Made by a program: the position numbers and the translations under genes. The notes under the pieces are model-generated. The model was not told where the DNA came from. It worked only from the letters and a program-made list of their open reading frames with translations, and searched no databases. Below, piece after piece: positions 1 to 9,313 of a DNA stretch of 48,265 nt. Within the stretch, counting starts at the first letter, position 1. Each line of letters starts with the position of its first letter. The DNA is from Legionella jamestowniensis (GTDB lineage Bacteria > Pseudomonadota > Gammaproteobacteria > Legionellales > Legionellaceae). Where the stretch lies: contig NZ_LNYG01000013.1 of assembly GCF_001467745.1 (NCBI RefSeq), positions 569,634-617,898 on the forward strand, given 5' to 3'.

Positions 1-25
1 TATTTTTATTTCAAATAATTTTTGG

Positions 26-1231
26 TCACTCTGCTTTTTGCAGACGCACCTTAGCGATTCTACGCTTGCCAACCTGAATAATATGGGTTTGACCAACAGG
101 AAGAGTCATAAACGGATCTGTTACTCTTTCACCATCAAGCTTAACAGCACCTTGACCAGTTAATCTTATAGACTCTGATGTGCTTTTTGTCAAATCAAGT
201 TGTTTAAGAAGTTGCGCGATTCCTACTGCCTCCGTACATATAATAGTTTGTTCCTCAATGTCTTCCGGAATTTCCCCTTTTTGAAAGCGCTCAATGAAAG
301 CCATATGTGCCTTTTCAGCTTCCGTTTTATCGTGAAAACGTATAATCAATTCTTTAGCCAGTTCTATTTTGACATCTCTTGGATTTAATCCTTCTTCAAC
401 CGATTTCTTAATCGCCGCAATTTCATCGGTAGCCTTAAAGCTTAATAAATCGAGATATCGCCACATCAATTCATCAGAAATAGACATTATTTTTCCAAAC
501 ATCATTTCTGCGGGTTCACTAATACCAATGTAATTATTTAAAGATTTGGACATTTTTTTAATGCCATCTAATCCTTCAATTAATGGGGTCATCATAATTA
601 CTTGAGGCTCTTGCCCATAATGCTTTTGTAATTCTCGGCCCATCAGCAAATTAAATTTTTGATCAGTACCCCCTAACTCCACATCAGCTTTTAAAAATAC
701 CGAATCATAGCCTTGTATAAGCGGATAAAGGAATTCATGGATGGCAATAGGTTGTCCTGACATGTAACGTTTATTAAAATCATCCCTTTCAAGCATTCTG
801 GCAACAGTATGTGTCGCAGCCAAACGGATAAGATCCGCTGCATCCATACGACCTAACCACTCTGAATTAAACATAACGGTTGTTTTTTCTGGATCAAGAA
901 TTTTAAACACTTGTTGCTGATAAGTTTTCGCATTTTCAAGCACCGCGTCTTCACTAAGTGGCATGCGAGTTATATTTTTTCCAGTTGGGTCTCCAATTCT
1001 GGCTGTAAAATCACCAATTAAAAAAATAACCTTATGACCATATAACTGAAATTGGCGCAACTTATTTAAAAGCACTGTATGTCCTAAATGCAAATCAGGT
1101 GCCGTAGGGTCAAAGCCAGCCTTTATAATTAATGGCTGTGATTTCAATAATTTCTTTTCAAATTCCTGTTCAGGAAGAATTTCTTCACAACCTCGTTTTA
1201 ATTCAGTGTATACTGCAAGTTTATTCATCAT
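26..1231 (-). CDS. tyrS: Tyrosine--tRNA ligase
   Basis: Class I aminoacyl-tRNA synthetase that charges tRNA-Tyr in the cytoplasm. The 401-residue product has the HIGH-type signature HLGH at residues 48-51, the second signature KMSKS at 226-230, and a C-terminal S4 RNA-binding domain from about residue 340 to the end ([14 protein letters not shown]). The length fits the ~400-residue TyrZ-like bacterial branch rather than the ~425-residue E. coli TyrS type. Two Met codons stand in tandem at the start, with AAGG about 10 bases before the first. It is divergent from the M23 peptidase gene, with a 271-base gap. That gap shows an imperfect hairpin near 1298-1317 but no recognisable T-box or other riboswitch. 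Confidence 0.97.
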   Translation of the reverse strand: MMNKLAVYTELKRGCEEILPEQEFEKKLLKSQPLIIKAGFDPTAPDLHLGHTVLLNKLRQFQLYGHKVIFLIGDFTARIGDPTGKNITRMPLSEDAVLENAKTYQQQVFKILDPEKTTVMFNSEWLGRMDAADLIRLAATHTVARMLERDDFNKRYMSGQPIAIHEFLYPLIQGYDSVFLKADVELGGTDQKFNLLMGRELQKHYGQEPQVIMMTPLIEGLDGIKKMSKSLNNYIGISEPAEMMFGKIMSISDELMWRYLDLLSFKATDEIAAIKKSVEEGLNPRDVKIELAKELIIRFHDKTEAEKAHMAFIERFQKGEIPEDIEEQTIICTEAVGIAQLLKQLDLTKSTSESIRLTGQGAVKLDGERVTDPFMTLPVGQTHIIQVGKRRIAKVRLQKAE

Positions 1232-1502
1232 GACAACAAAACCTTACTTTTATGATTGACCTAACATCCTACAGCGGGTATCTTAGCCCGGTTATTCTAT
1301 TCTCGCTAGAGGATAGTACTAGGATAAAATTAGAAGCGTTAAGCTTTTTAGTGGTAATGACTAGTTGCGGCTGATTCATCAATCTAAAAGATTGGGTTGA
1401 AGTACCTTAACTAAGGGGTCAGAACCAGAAGATGACTGTAATAAGTTTACTGTAGCATTTTAATAACAGCATTCTCCAGGATGACAATAGTAAAGGCGAA
1501 AC

Positions 1503-2993
1503 ATGGATCAACAACCCAATGTCTCATCACAAAATGCGAATAAGCCCTCTAAATTGATGGCACTGCTTGCTTTGGTAATTGCATTTGCATTGCCTTTCGT
1601 CTTGGTTAAGTTATTTCCACATAAGCATCGAGCACATTATTCTGATTCTCCTAAATCCCTGGCAGACATAGAAGACAAGCCAATCCCCCCTATACCTCCT
1701 TCTCCTGTACCCCAGGAAGAAAGAAATCCATCGTCCTCCGCTGGAGATACGATGCTGACAGTTATTAATAAAGTTTCAGGGGCTGTGCCTAAAAAAGTTA
1801 CCAGGATTGAGAAAAAAAAGCCGATACCCGCTGAACCCTCTGCTAAACCACCCGTTACAACTGCCAATACCCAGCCTTCAGACAGAATTATCCAAACTAA
1901 TGGCTGGAAAATTATTAAAGCGCAGCGGGGGGACTCCTTAGCAGTAATTTTTAAGCGTGTAGGTTTAAGTTCGCAAACACTGCAAACCATTATACATGAT
2001 AATCCACGCACTAAAGCGTTTTCACAAATAAAACCAGATCAACAAGTAGAGTTCCTTATTCAGAAACAAATTCTAGAAAAAATGATTATGCCTGTTTCGA
2101 GTACACAAAACTTGGAAGTTTATCGAGAAGGGCATCATTATAAGAGCAAACTTAATTTTAAAAAAATGGATAGCCGTAATCGTATTGTTACAGCAACGGT
2201 GCGCGGATCATTGGCTAGTACTGCTAAACGATACAATATTCCCTATAAGCTCGTGCAGCAAATGACAGAAATATTCACTTGGGATATTAATTTCGCTAAA
2301 GAAATACGAGCAGGGGATCAATTTACCATTATTTATCAAGGGCTTTATGTTGGCAATAAACTGGTGGATGCGGGTGAGATATTAGCGGTTAGCTACCGCA
2401 ATCGCGGAAGAACTTTCCAAGCAGTACGGCACACAGATAGAAGTGGCCATACCGATTACTACTCTCCCCAAGGGGCAAGTTTGAAAAAAGCCTTTGACAG
2501 GTACCCTCTTCGCTTTAGCCATATAAGTTCGACCTTTAGTTTATCTCGCTATCATCCTATCCTTCATTATCGTAGGGCACATAAGGGAGTTGATCTAGCG
2601 GCCCCTATTGGTACACCAATACGTGCAACCGGGGATGGACGCATTGAAATAATTGGCCGTCAAAGCGGTTATGGAAATATGATTAAAATTAGTCATAACA
2701 AAACTTACAGTACTATATATGGTCATATGCTGAAGTTTCAGAAAGGTATATCTCGTGGTACTTATGTTAAGCGAGGACAAGTCATCGGCTATGTTGGACA
2801 AACTGGCTTGGCCTCAGGACCACATTGTCATTACGAATTTCATATTAATCGACAACCAAGAAATCCAACTACAGTTGACTTACCACGCGGGTTTCCCATT
2901 TCTGGCAGGGAAATGGCAAGCTTTAGAGCTAAATCTGCTCCATTATTGGCACAATTAAAATCCGCTGAAACTGAGCAGCTTGCAAAACGTTAA
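1503..2993 (+). CDS. M23 family murein endopeptidase (MepM/OapA-like)
   Basis: Predicted Zn-dependent peptidoglycan DD-endopeptidase anchored in the inner membrane and acting in the periplasm. Residues 18-38 form one hydrophobic anchor. A Pro/Ser/Lys-rich linker follows to about residue 130, then an OapA-type LysM-like domain (about 134-190, beginning GWKIIKAQRGDSLAVIFKR), and the LytM/M23 catalytic domain (about 355-455). The zinc ligands are visible as H360 and D364 in HKGVDLAAP and H443 in GPHCHYEF (HxH). The order anchor, LysM-like, M23 matches MepM (YebA) of enterobacteria, which cleaves D-Ala-mDAP cross-links for wall expansion. In other species relatives sit beside tyrS in divergent orientation. 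The substrate is inferred from the family. Confidence 0.93.
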   Translation: MDQQPNVSSQNANKPSKLMALLALVIAFALPFVLVKLFPHKHRAHYSDSPKSLADIEDKPIPPIPPSPVPQEERNPSSSAGDTMLTVINKVSGAVPKKVTRIEKKKPIPAEPSAKPPVTTANTQPSDRIIQTNGWKIIKAQRGDSLAVIFKRVGLSSQTLQTIIHDNPRTKAFSQIKPDQQVEFLIQKQILEKMIMPVSSTQNLEVYREGHHYKSKLNFKKMDSRNRIVTATVRGSLASTAKRYNIPYKLVQQMTEIFTWDINFAKEIRAGDQFTIIYQGLYVGNKLVDAGEILAVSYRNRGRTFQAVRHTDRSGHTDYYSPQGASLKKAFDRYPLRFSHISSTFSLSRYHPILHYRRAHKGVDLAAPIGTPIRATGDGRIEIIGRQSGYGNMIKISHNKTYSTIYGHMLKFQKGISRGTYVKRGQVIGYVGQTGLASGPHCHYEFHINRQPRNPTTVDLPRGFPISGREMASFRAKSAPLLAQLKSAETEQLAKR

Positions 2994-3024
2994 AAAGCCA
3001 TTGAAAAATTAAGTCGTCATACCA

Positions 3025-3558
3025 TTAAGCAAATAAATAGCGACATACAACAACGCTTGCGATAATTCCCGCTAAATCAGCCAACAGTCCTGCAGGGATA
3101 GCATGTCTAGTTCGTTTTATCCCAACAGCCCCAAAATAAACAGCAATGACATAGAAAGTCGTTTCCGTACTTCCCATCATAGTAGCAGCCATCTTGGATA
3201 CTAAAGCATCCCCGCCGTTTTGGTGGATGACTTCAGCCATGATACCCGTTGAAGCACTTCCGGAAAAAGGTCGAATAAATGCTAAAGGGAGCAATTCAGT
3301 AGGCATGCCTAAGGCTGATAGGATTGGGCCAAAAAAATGACTGAGAAGTTCAAAAAAACCTGAAGCTCGCAACATTCCTATTGCTACTAACATTGCAATT
3401 AAGTAAGGAACAATACTGATAACTATTTCAAATCCTTGTTTGGCACCTGTTGTAAACGCATCAAAAACATTAATTTTTTTAATGGCTCCGTATAAAGGGA
3501 TACCTGCAATAAACGCAAGAAATAGTGAATTGGAAATGTGATTCGCAATATTACTCAT
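3025..3558 (-). CDS. SpmB-like nucleoside-recognition (Gate) membrane protein
   Basis: A 177-residue integral membrane protein with four or five hydrophobic segments, of the 'spore maturation protein B' family (nucleoside recognition/Gate domain). Conserved family features include the Gly/Pro-rich stretch PTELLPLAFIRPFSGSAS and GSTETTFYVIAVYFGAVGI. The family is widespread in non-sporulating bacteria despite its name; its transported substrate is not established. Its start overlaps the end of the SpmA-like gene by 8 bases, so the two are surely co-translated and probably form one heteromeric complex. The 3' end converges on the M23 gene with about 30 bases between stops and no strong terminator. 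Confidence 0.85.
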   Translation of the reverse strand: MSNIANHISNSLFLAFIAGIPLYGAIKKINVFDAFTTGAKQGFEIVISIVPYLIAMLVAIGMLRASGFFELLSHFFGPILSALGMPTELLPLAFIRPFSGSASTGIMAEVIHQNGGDALVSKMAATMMGSTETTFYVIAVYFGAVGIKRTRHAIPAGLLADLAGIIASVVVCRYLFA

Positions 3559-4159
3559 TAATGATCTGCCCCTTTGAGCGATAGACTGGTAGTTTTGCTA
3601 ATTGCTTAACTGCCACAATAGCTACTATCGTTGAAATCATTGTGGCTGCCAATGCGCTAACTATAATACTACTGGGTTGGGTGCTGCCATTCGCTGCAAG
3701 AAAAGCAATGGCAGTTGCAGGAATTAATTGTACGCTAGAGGTGTTTATTGCTAAAAAAGTACACATTGCATCACTAGCCTCGTGCGCATTTTTGTTGAGC
3801 TTTTCCAATTCTCTCATTGCTTGCAATCCAAATGGCGTTGCCGCATTCGCCAATCCCAACATATTGGCTGCAATGTTCAAAATTATTGCACCCATCGCCG
3901 GATGTTCAACAGGGACGTCAGGGAATAAAGGGCGCATTACAGGTTTTAGAAGTCTGGCGAAGCGATTTACTAAACCTGATTCCGAAGCAATACCCATAAT
4001 GCCTAACCATAAGGTCATAACACCGGCCAAACCTAATGCTATTTCAAATCCCATTTTTGCAGAATCGGTAACAGAATGCACGACTTGGTCAAGGCGTCCT
4101 TGAACTACACCGACGATTACAGAAAGAAGAATCATTGATAACCATATGGCATTCAGCAT
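3551..4159 (-). CDS. SpmA-like nucleoside-recognition (Gate) membrane protein
   Basis: A 202-residue membrane protein of the 'spore maturation protein A' family and partner of the downstream SpmB-like gene. It shows the family's GLAGVMTLWLGIMGIASESG segment and the NIAANMLGLANAATPFGLQAM signature. GGGAG lies 7 bases before the ATG. Five or so hydrophobic segments are evident. The function in Gram-negative bacteria is unknown; a transport or permeability role is inferred from the Gate domain. The start lies 58 bases from the likely start of the divergent DUF1460 gene. Confidence 0.85.
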   Translation of the reverse strand: MLNAIWLSMILLSVIVGVVQGRLDQVVHSVTDSAKMGFEIALGLAGVMTLWLGIMGIASESGLVNRFARLLKPVMRPLFPDVPVEHPAMGAIILNIAANMLGLANAATPFGLQAMRELEKLNKNAHEASDAMCTFLAINTSSVQLIPATAIAFLAANGSTQPSSIIVSALAATMISTIVAIVAVKQLAKLPVYRSKGQIINE

Positions 4160-4217
4160 TGTTGTACTCCCACTCCAGTCAGGTTAAAATGTGTCCTTTT
4201 TGTTAAATAGGAACTCT

Positions 4218-5237
4218 ATGGACTCTTTTTTATTGGGTATAAAATTATTCCAGAGAATATCATTTTTTGTCTGTCTTATAGTGTTTTCTTTTAAAACGCC
4301 TGCGGCGGTTCATCCTAAACAGGAAGAAGCGAATAAAACCCTCAGCGAACTATATCACAATTTGAACAATTTACCGAAATCGGATATGGCAGCTCGTTTG
4401 GAGGCTATCAGTTCACAGTTTTTAGGTAAAGAATATCTTCTTGGTGCTCTGGGTGAGGGGATAAAAGGGCGCTTTGACCAAGCCCCGCGCTATCGAACAG
4501 ATGCATTTGATTGCGATACCTATGTAACTACGGTGTTGGCAATTGCATTAGCCAATGATACCAATAATTTTAAACAGTGCCTATGTCGAATTCGCTATGA
4601 AAATGGTCATGTGGCCTATATAAGTCGCAATCATTTTACCTCTTTAGATTGGAATCTAAATAATCAACGTCAAGGGTTTGTCAAAGATATAACCAACACC
4701 TTTAAAGATGCCAATAACCAGCCTGTCGCACAAATGGCAAAAGCAGTGATTGATAAGCCTTCCTGGTATCAACATCTCACCACCAAGAATATTAGATTAA
4801 ATTCGCAAAATAGCGAAAACGAACAGCTCAGGCGTTTGACGGATTTAAAAAACAGAGGCAGTACCCTTCCTAAAATTAACTCTGAGTTACCCTATATCCC
4901 ACTAACTGCTTTATTTGATGCGCAAGGCTCAGCCAATCAATATTTATTTTCGCAAATCCCCAATGCAGCAATTATTGAAATTGTTCGCCCTAACTGGAAT
5001 CTCAAAGAGGCTATTGGGACCCATTTAAATGTATCTCATTTAGGCTTTGCCTTTTGGAAAAATGGCACGCTTTATTTTAGAGAAGCCTCAACAGTTCATG
5101 GGCGAGTTATTGACGTGCCGTTAATTGACTATTTAAAAGAAGCGTTAAGCAGTCCGACCATTAAGGGAATTAACGTACAAGTCGTCGTCCCTCAAAATCC
5201 TTTTTCCAATGGCTGCACCTCAACAAATAATCTATAA
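4218..5237 (+). CDS. Exported DUF1460 (NlpC/P60-like amidase) protein
   Basis: Probable periplasmic cysteine amidase or peptidase of the DUF1460 family, related to NlpC/P60 murein hydrolases. I choose the ATG at 4218 because AGGA lies 5 bases upstream; a GTG at 4191 is also in frame but lacks such a site. From 4218 the product is 339 residues with a clear signal peptide (hydrophobic core FFVCLIVFSF, likely cleavage after TPAA). The presumed nucleophile is the Cys in DAFDCDTYVTT, and a His is present in NVSHLGFAFWKNG. The family is thought to act on peptidoglycan, but the substrate of this member is unknown. The 3' end shares a short hairpin with the convergent kup gene. Confidence 0.82.
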   Translation: MDSFLLGIKLFQRISFFVCLIVFSFKTPAAVHPKQEEANKTLSELYHNLNNLPKSDMAARLEAISSQFLGKEYLLGALGEGIKGRFDQAPRYRTDAFDCDTYVTTVLAIALANDTNNFKQCLCRIRYENGHVAYISRNHFTSLDWNLNNQRQGFVKDITNTFKDANNQPVAQMAKAVIDKPSWYQHLTTKNIRLNSQNSENEQLRRLTDLKNRGSTLPKINSELPYIPLTALFDAQGSANQYLFSQIPNAAIIEIVRPNWNLKEAIGTHLNVSHLGFAFWKNGTLYFREASTVHGRVIDVPLIDYLKEALSSPTIKGINVQVVVPQNPFSNGCTSTNNL

Positions 5238-5256
5238 GCCAGTATAATTGCTGGCT
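5237..5256. terminator. Short hairpin between convergent genes
   Basis: AGCCAG and CTGGCT can pair around an 8-base loop, exactly between the stop of the DUF1460 gene and the stop of kup. There is no long T tract on either strand, so it is a weak candidate for a bidirectional terminator. Confidence 0.4.
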
Positions 5257-7129
5257 AAATGATGCAGTATGTACCAATAGCAATCGTTCTATTGTAAGGT
5301 AATTTATAAAACTCAATATTTAAATTGGCTGAATAATTACGGGTAAGAAAAGCAAACAGCTTTTCTTGCCAGTAAAACATTAAAGTTCGGTAAGATTTAG
5401 AAGCCATTACATTCGGGATTTCTACCAGGTAAGTCGCATTATCAACATTAAGCTCAAAGGACAATAATTTCTGTTTATTAAGCTGCATTAAGGCATCAGG
5501 GATAGAAATGGTGTCCATAAAACCATAGTGTAATGTTAACTGGCAAATTCTGGGCGCTAATTGATTGCACTCAAAGCGATGCTTCACACTAACATAAGGT
5601 TTATTCTGAACTTTGTAGTTAACAATAAGTATATTCTCTGGAACCGCTAAACTCAGCTTTAAAAAATGAAGAAAGCTGCCACCACTTTGATCATAGGTGT
5701 CCGTGATAAAAATACCTGTGACTCCAGGTAACTGATTAAGCGCTTTGTACCTTAGTTGCTTAAGGATTTTTGTAATGTCATCTTTTTGCATATAAAAATT
5801 CTTTTGCAAATGTTGCATGCCATTATTCCAGGTGAACATGACCACCGCCACCACAAAGGCAAATAAAACAGGCACCCAACCGCCTGTTAAAAATTTATGA
5901 GAATTAGCCCCCAGGAATGCTAAATCAATAAAAATAAAAATACTGAATATGGTAATTACCCACCCCCACGACCAATGCCAAACTTTCCTTGCGGCATAAG
6001 CCACCATTGCACTCACCAACAACATATCAAGGTTTACTGCAATACCGTAAGCATGGGCCATACCGCTAGAGTTCTTAAAAGTAAAAATAAGAATTAATGT
6101 CCCTATCAGCAAAAAGAAATTTACTTGAGGAATATAAATCTGCCCTGCATGCTCTTTAGAGGTTTGAATAATTGGTAACCTGGGGTAAAGTCCCAATAAT
6201 ACAGCTTGTCTAGTAATAGAAAACGTGGCTGAAATGACGGCCTGAGAAGCAATGACCGTAGCTGCGGTAGAAAGTATTAACAAGGGAATGAAAAACCAAT
6301 CGGGTGCTAGCATATAGAAGGGATTTTCTATAGCTTCTGGATGAAGTAACAAATTAGCGCCCTGGCCGAAATAGTTGAGAAGCAACCCCGGCAAAGCGAT
6401 AAAATACCAACTATAACGAATAGCATTTTTGCCAAAATGTCCAATATCAGCATAGAGCGCCTCGCCCCCCGTTATCGCCAGAAACACTCCTCCTAATAAA
6501 AAATAACCCTTCCATCCATTGGTCGTAAAAAAATGCCAGGCATAGGAGGGATCAACTGCTTGAAGTACGATGGGATTACGGATTATTTGTACCAATCCCA
6601 AAATACCAATGGTGGTAAACCACAACAGAATGATAGGGCCAAATGCTGCACCAATTTTTCCTGTTCCTTTAGACTGCAACACAAACAAAAAGATTAAAAT
6701 AGTGCTTGCTAAAGGGATAATTAAATTATCAAATTTCGATGAGACTACCTTTAAACCCTCAATCGCCGAGGTAACTGAGATGGCTGGCGTCAGCATGCCA
6801 TCACCCATAATCAAACCAGCACCAAAAATAGCGAGCAAATAAAATAAGTGTTCATGCTTTGTTTTTTTCTGCTTCAACAGAGCAAATAAAGCCAGAATTC
6901 CACCCTCTCCCTCATTATCAGCACGAAAAACAAAAATCAAATACTTTATCGAAATGACAAGCACTAAGGACCAAAAGATTAACGAAAGTATCCCCAACAC
7001 ATCGACAATGTTAATGGGCAGGCCACTTAGCGTTTCACGTACCGCATAGAGAGGACTGGTACCAATATCACCATAAACCACTCCTAATGCGCCAAGAGCC
7101 AGAGGAAATGAAAACCTTTTATTCGTCAT
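5255..7129 (-). CDS. kup: Low-affinity potassium transporter Kup
   Basis: Proton-coupled K+ uptake protein of the KUP/HAK/KT family in the inner membrane. The N-terminal family signature GALGVVYGDIGTSPLYAV and the following GGILALFALL and GDGMLTPAISVTSAIEGL are all present. About twelve hydrophobic segments occupy residues 1-430, followed by a hydrophilic cytoplasmic tail of roughly 190 residues. I prefer the ATG at 7129 (624 residues, close to the 622 of E. coli Kup); an in-frame TTG lies 9 bases upstream. It is single-gene and divergent from the OmpA-type lipoprotein gene. Confidence 0.95.
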   Translation of the reverse strand: MTNKRFSFPLALGALGVVYGDIGTSPLYAVRETLSGLPINIVDVLGILSLIFWSLVLVISIKYLIFVFRADNEGEGGILALFALLKQKKTKHEHLFYLLAIFGAGLIMGDGMLTPAISVTSAIEGLKVVSSKFDNLIIPLASTILIFLFVLQSKGTGKIGAAFGPIILLWFTTIGILGLVQIIRNPIVLQAVDPSYAWHFFTTNGWKGYFLLGGVFLAITGGEALYADIGHFGKNAIRYSWYFIALPGLLLNYFGQGANLLLHPEAIENPFYMLAPDWFFIPLLILSTAATVIASQAVISATFSITRQAVLLGLYPRLPIIQTSKEHAGQIYIPQVNFFLLIGTLILIFTFKNSSGMAHAYGIAVNLDMLLVSAMVAYAARKVWHWSWGWVITIFSIFIFIDLAFLGANSHKFLTGGWVPVLFAFVVAVVMFTWNNGMQHLQKNFYMQKDDITKILKQLRYKALNQLPGVTGIFITDTYDQSGGSFLHFLKLSLAVPENILIVNYKVQNKPYVSVKHRFECNQLAPRICQLTLHYGFMDTISIPDALMQLNKQKLLSFELNVDNATYLVEIPNVMASKSYRTLMFYWQEKLFAFLTRNYSANLNIEFYKLPYNRTIAIGTYCII

Positions 7130-7301
7130 ATTAAACAATTATTTTTTACTTTTGATCCTCACTATAACAAACTATTGTTATTTCGTAGAGTTAAAACAAT
7201 TTTCTAACGCATTTTGAGCTCAAATTAAAATCTAAGTTGCCGATTGCGAAATGAAAAGGGATCCTTAATAATGAAAAAAGTTATCAATCTAAGGAGTGGG
7301 A

Positions 7302-8003
7302 ATGTTACACAAGCACGCTATGAAGTTTTTAGTCTTCATTAGCTTAATTTCATTTGTTTTAAGTAGTTGCTACAGGTATAACCCTCCTTATAACAATTTT
7401 AAACCGTATCGACGCGCTTATGTTACAACTCCCCCCGGTGTTATTGCTGGTACGGCAGCAATGGCGGCAGCCGGCGGTCCTGTTTTAGCGGGAACAGCGG
7501 TTGGTGCAGCAATGGGAGCAGGAATAGGGGCGCATAAAGATAGTAAACGAGAACTCATTAGACAAATTCAGCGTCATGAGATTCAGTACATTCAATATGG
7601 CGACACAGTCACATTTGTCGTCCCCACTGATCGCTATTTTTTATTTAATAGTCCTAGGCTAAATGAGCTTTGTTTCCCAGGGCTGGCTCTCCTTATCAAA
7701 CTATTAAAAACATTTCCACCTTGCTGCCCTATCTACATCGCAGGTTTCACGAACGATGTTGGTTCGCGTTATCATAAAAATAAGTTGACACAAGCCCAAG
7801 CTGAGGCCATGCTGACATTTTTATGGGCTAATGACATTCCAGCTCAACGTTTAAATGCAGAAGGATATGGTGATAAACATCCTGTTTCGGATAACAAACT
7901 TGTCCATGGAAGTGCGCAAAATAGGCGTCTGGAAATTCAGGTGTTTTATAGTTGCGCAGCGCAAGCATCCCAACCTGTACCTTATGTAGGCTATATCAAG
8001 TAA
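7302..8003 (+). CDS. OmpA-family lipoprotein with glycine-zipper segment
   Basis: Predicted outer membrane lipoprotein that binds peptidoglycan. The start is set by AAGGAG five bases before the ATG at 7302; the in-frame GTG at 7296 overlaps that site. A lipobox LSSC ends at Cys23. Residues about 45-80 form a Gly/Ala-rich glycine zipper (AAMAAAGGPVLAGTAVGAAM). The C-terminal third is an OmpA/Pal domain (TNDVGSRYHKNKLTQAQAEAM, then NRRLEIQVF). The arrangement resembles Legionella lipoproteins of the IcmN/DotK type, but I cannot tell whether this is a Dot/Icm component or a general envelope protein. The gene is followed 26 bases later by a permease and is probably co-transcribed with it. Confidence 0.82.
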   Translation: MLHKHAMKFLVFISLISFVLSSCYRYNPPYNNFKPYRRAYVTTPPGVIAGTAAMAAAGGPVLAGTAVGAAMGAGIGAHKDSKRELIRQIQRHEIQYIQYGDTVTFVVPTDRYFLFNSPRLNELCFPGLALLIKLLKTFPPCCPIYIAGFTNDVGSRYHKNKLTQAQAEAMLTFLWANDIPAQRLNAEGYGDKHPVSDNKLVHGSAQNRRLEIQVFYSCAAQASQPVPYVGYIK

Positions 8004-8029
8004 TTTATTGCTTTAACTGGTAGGTGTTT

Positions 8030-9220
8030 ATGAAATCCAGATTTATTGGTGGCATTCTTTTAATTGTCGGTACGTCTATTGGTGGAGGAATGCTTGCATT
8101 ACCTGTCGCAAATGCAGCTACTGGTTTTTGGCAATCATCACTTTTTTTATTGATTTGCTGGGCTGCTATGACCTTAGGTGCTTTATTTATTTTGGAAGCC
8201 AATCTTTATTTGCCCCCAGGTAAACACATGGTTTCGATGGCCGCTTCAACCCTTGGTGGACCGGGGCTTCTTATTGCTTGGCTAAGTTATCTTTTTTTAC
8301 TTTATACGCTGTTGTCTGCCTACATTTCGGGGGGAGCAGACGTCTTTGGCAGTCTATTTACAGAGATTGGTCTGTCAATGAGTGAATGGCAAGACAGTTT
8401 AATATTTACAATGCTTTTTGGTCTTGTCGTTTACGGTGGCATTCGCCGTGTAGATTTACTAAATCGCGCCTTGATGTTTGGTAAGTTGGCCGCCTATCTC
8501 ATTTTGATTGTATTAATAGCTCCCCATATCAATATTGCTAACATTCAAGGTGGCGATTACCGCTATATTACAGGAACTGTAATGATTCTTATTACTTCTT
8601 TTGGCTTTGCAATCATCGTCCCCAATCTGCGTGACTATTTTAATGATGATATTCAAGTGCTAAAAAAAGTAGTGATAATCGGATCTCTTATCCCACTGTT
8701 TTGTTATTTGGCATGGGATGCAGTAATAATGGGCAGTTTACCAACAGCGGGGCCAAATGGTTTGGCCGCACTCATGCAAGATCCGCATACAACCAGCACC
8801 TTGGCAAAGAATCTTTCAAATACTGTGAACAATACAGTAATTAGCTCACTGTTTAATTTCTTTACCTCCATTTGCATGCTGACCGCTTTTTTAGGGGTGT
8901 CACTATGTTTAATAAGCTTTTTAGCGGATGGTTTAAATATGGTGCAACAAGGCCGTCAAGGTCTTGGATTATTTATGATGACCTTCCTCCCGCCACTTCT
9001 CATTGTGGTTTATTATCCAGGGGCTTATATTCATGCGTTAAATTATGCTGGTATTTTTTGTGTTATTTTATTACTTCTATTACCTGCTTTAATGACAGTC
9101 AGCGGTAGAAAGAAATTCTCTCCCCGATACATCGTACCTGGGGGTAAATTTTCACAGTGGCTAGTGATTATTTTTTCGATCGCTTTACTTATTAATGCAG
9201 GTTGGCAATTGATTATCTAA
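8030..9220 (+). CDS. Tyrosine/tryptophan permease, HAAAP family (copy 1)
   Basis: Proton-coupled aromatic amino acid importer in the inner membrane (HAAAP family, like TyrP/Mtr). The product begins at ATG 8030 (AGG five bases upstream) with the glycine-rich helix 1 signature GGILLIVGTSIGGGMLALP, and has eleven or so hydrophobic segments over 396 residues. FGFAIIVPNLRDYFNDD is the conserved mid-protein motif. It is followed by a paralogue of the same length and arrangement, so the pair is a tandem duplication that has diverged noticeably. Substrate preference (Tyr, Trp or Phe) cannot be read from the sequence. Confidence 0.9.
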   Translation: MKSRFIGGILLIVGTSIGGGMLALPVANAATGFWQSSLFLLICWAAMTLGALFILEANLYLPPGKHMVSMAASTLGGPGLLIAWLSYLFLLYTLLSAYISGGADVFGSLFTEIGLSMSEWQDSLIFTMLFGLVVYGGIRRVDLLNRALMFGKLAAYLILIVLIAPHINIANIQGGDYRYITGTVMILITSFGFAIIVPNLRDYFNDDIQVLKKVVIIGSLIPLFCYLAWDAVIMGSLPTAGPNGLAALMQDPHTTSTLAKNLSNTVNNTVISSLFNFFTSICMLTAFLGVSLCLISFLADGLNMVQQGRQGLGLFMMTFLPPLLIVVYYPGAYIHALNYAGIFCVILLLLLPALMTVSGRKKFSPRYIVPGGKFSQWLVIIFSIALLINAGWQLII

Positions 9221-9250
9221 CTGTGTATGCTAGGAATTAGTTGAAAAGTA

Positions 9251-9280
9251 TTGACATACAACAGAACATTAATTTATCAT
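9251..9280 (+). promoter_or_regulatory. Sigma70-type promoter for second permease
   Basis: TTGACA at 9251-9256 matches the -35 consensus perfectly, and TATCAT at 9275-9280 matches the -10 at five of six positions, with an 18-base spacer. Transcription would begin near 9287, giving a leader of only some 15-27 bases. The second permease can therefore be expressed independently of the first. Confidence 0.7.
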
Positions 9281-9313
9281 ATTGATTGATTTTTTTACAA
9301 AATGGATGTAGCC

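Noticed and set aside
1232-1502. T-box or other tRNA-sensing leader for tyrS
   Set aside because: The gap contains only a short imperfect hairpin, no T-box sequence, and such leaders are rare in gammaproteobacteria.
3642-4103. 153-codon frame antisense to the SpmA-like gene
   Set aside because: The minus-strand gene matches a known family and is coupled to its partner; the plus-strand translation matches nothing.
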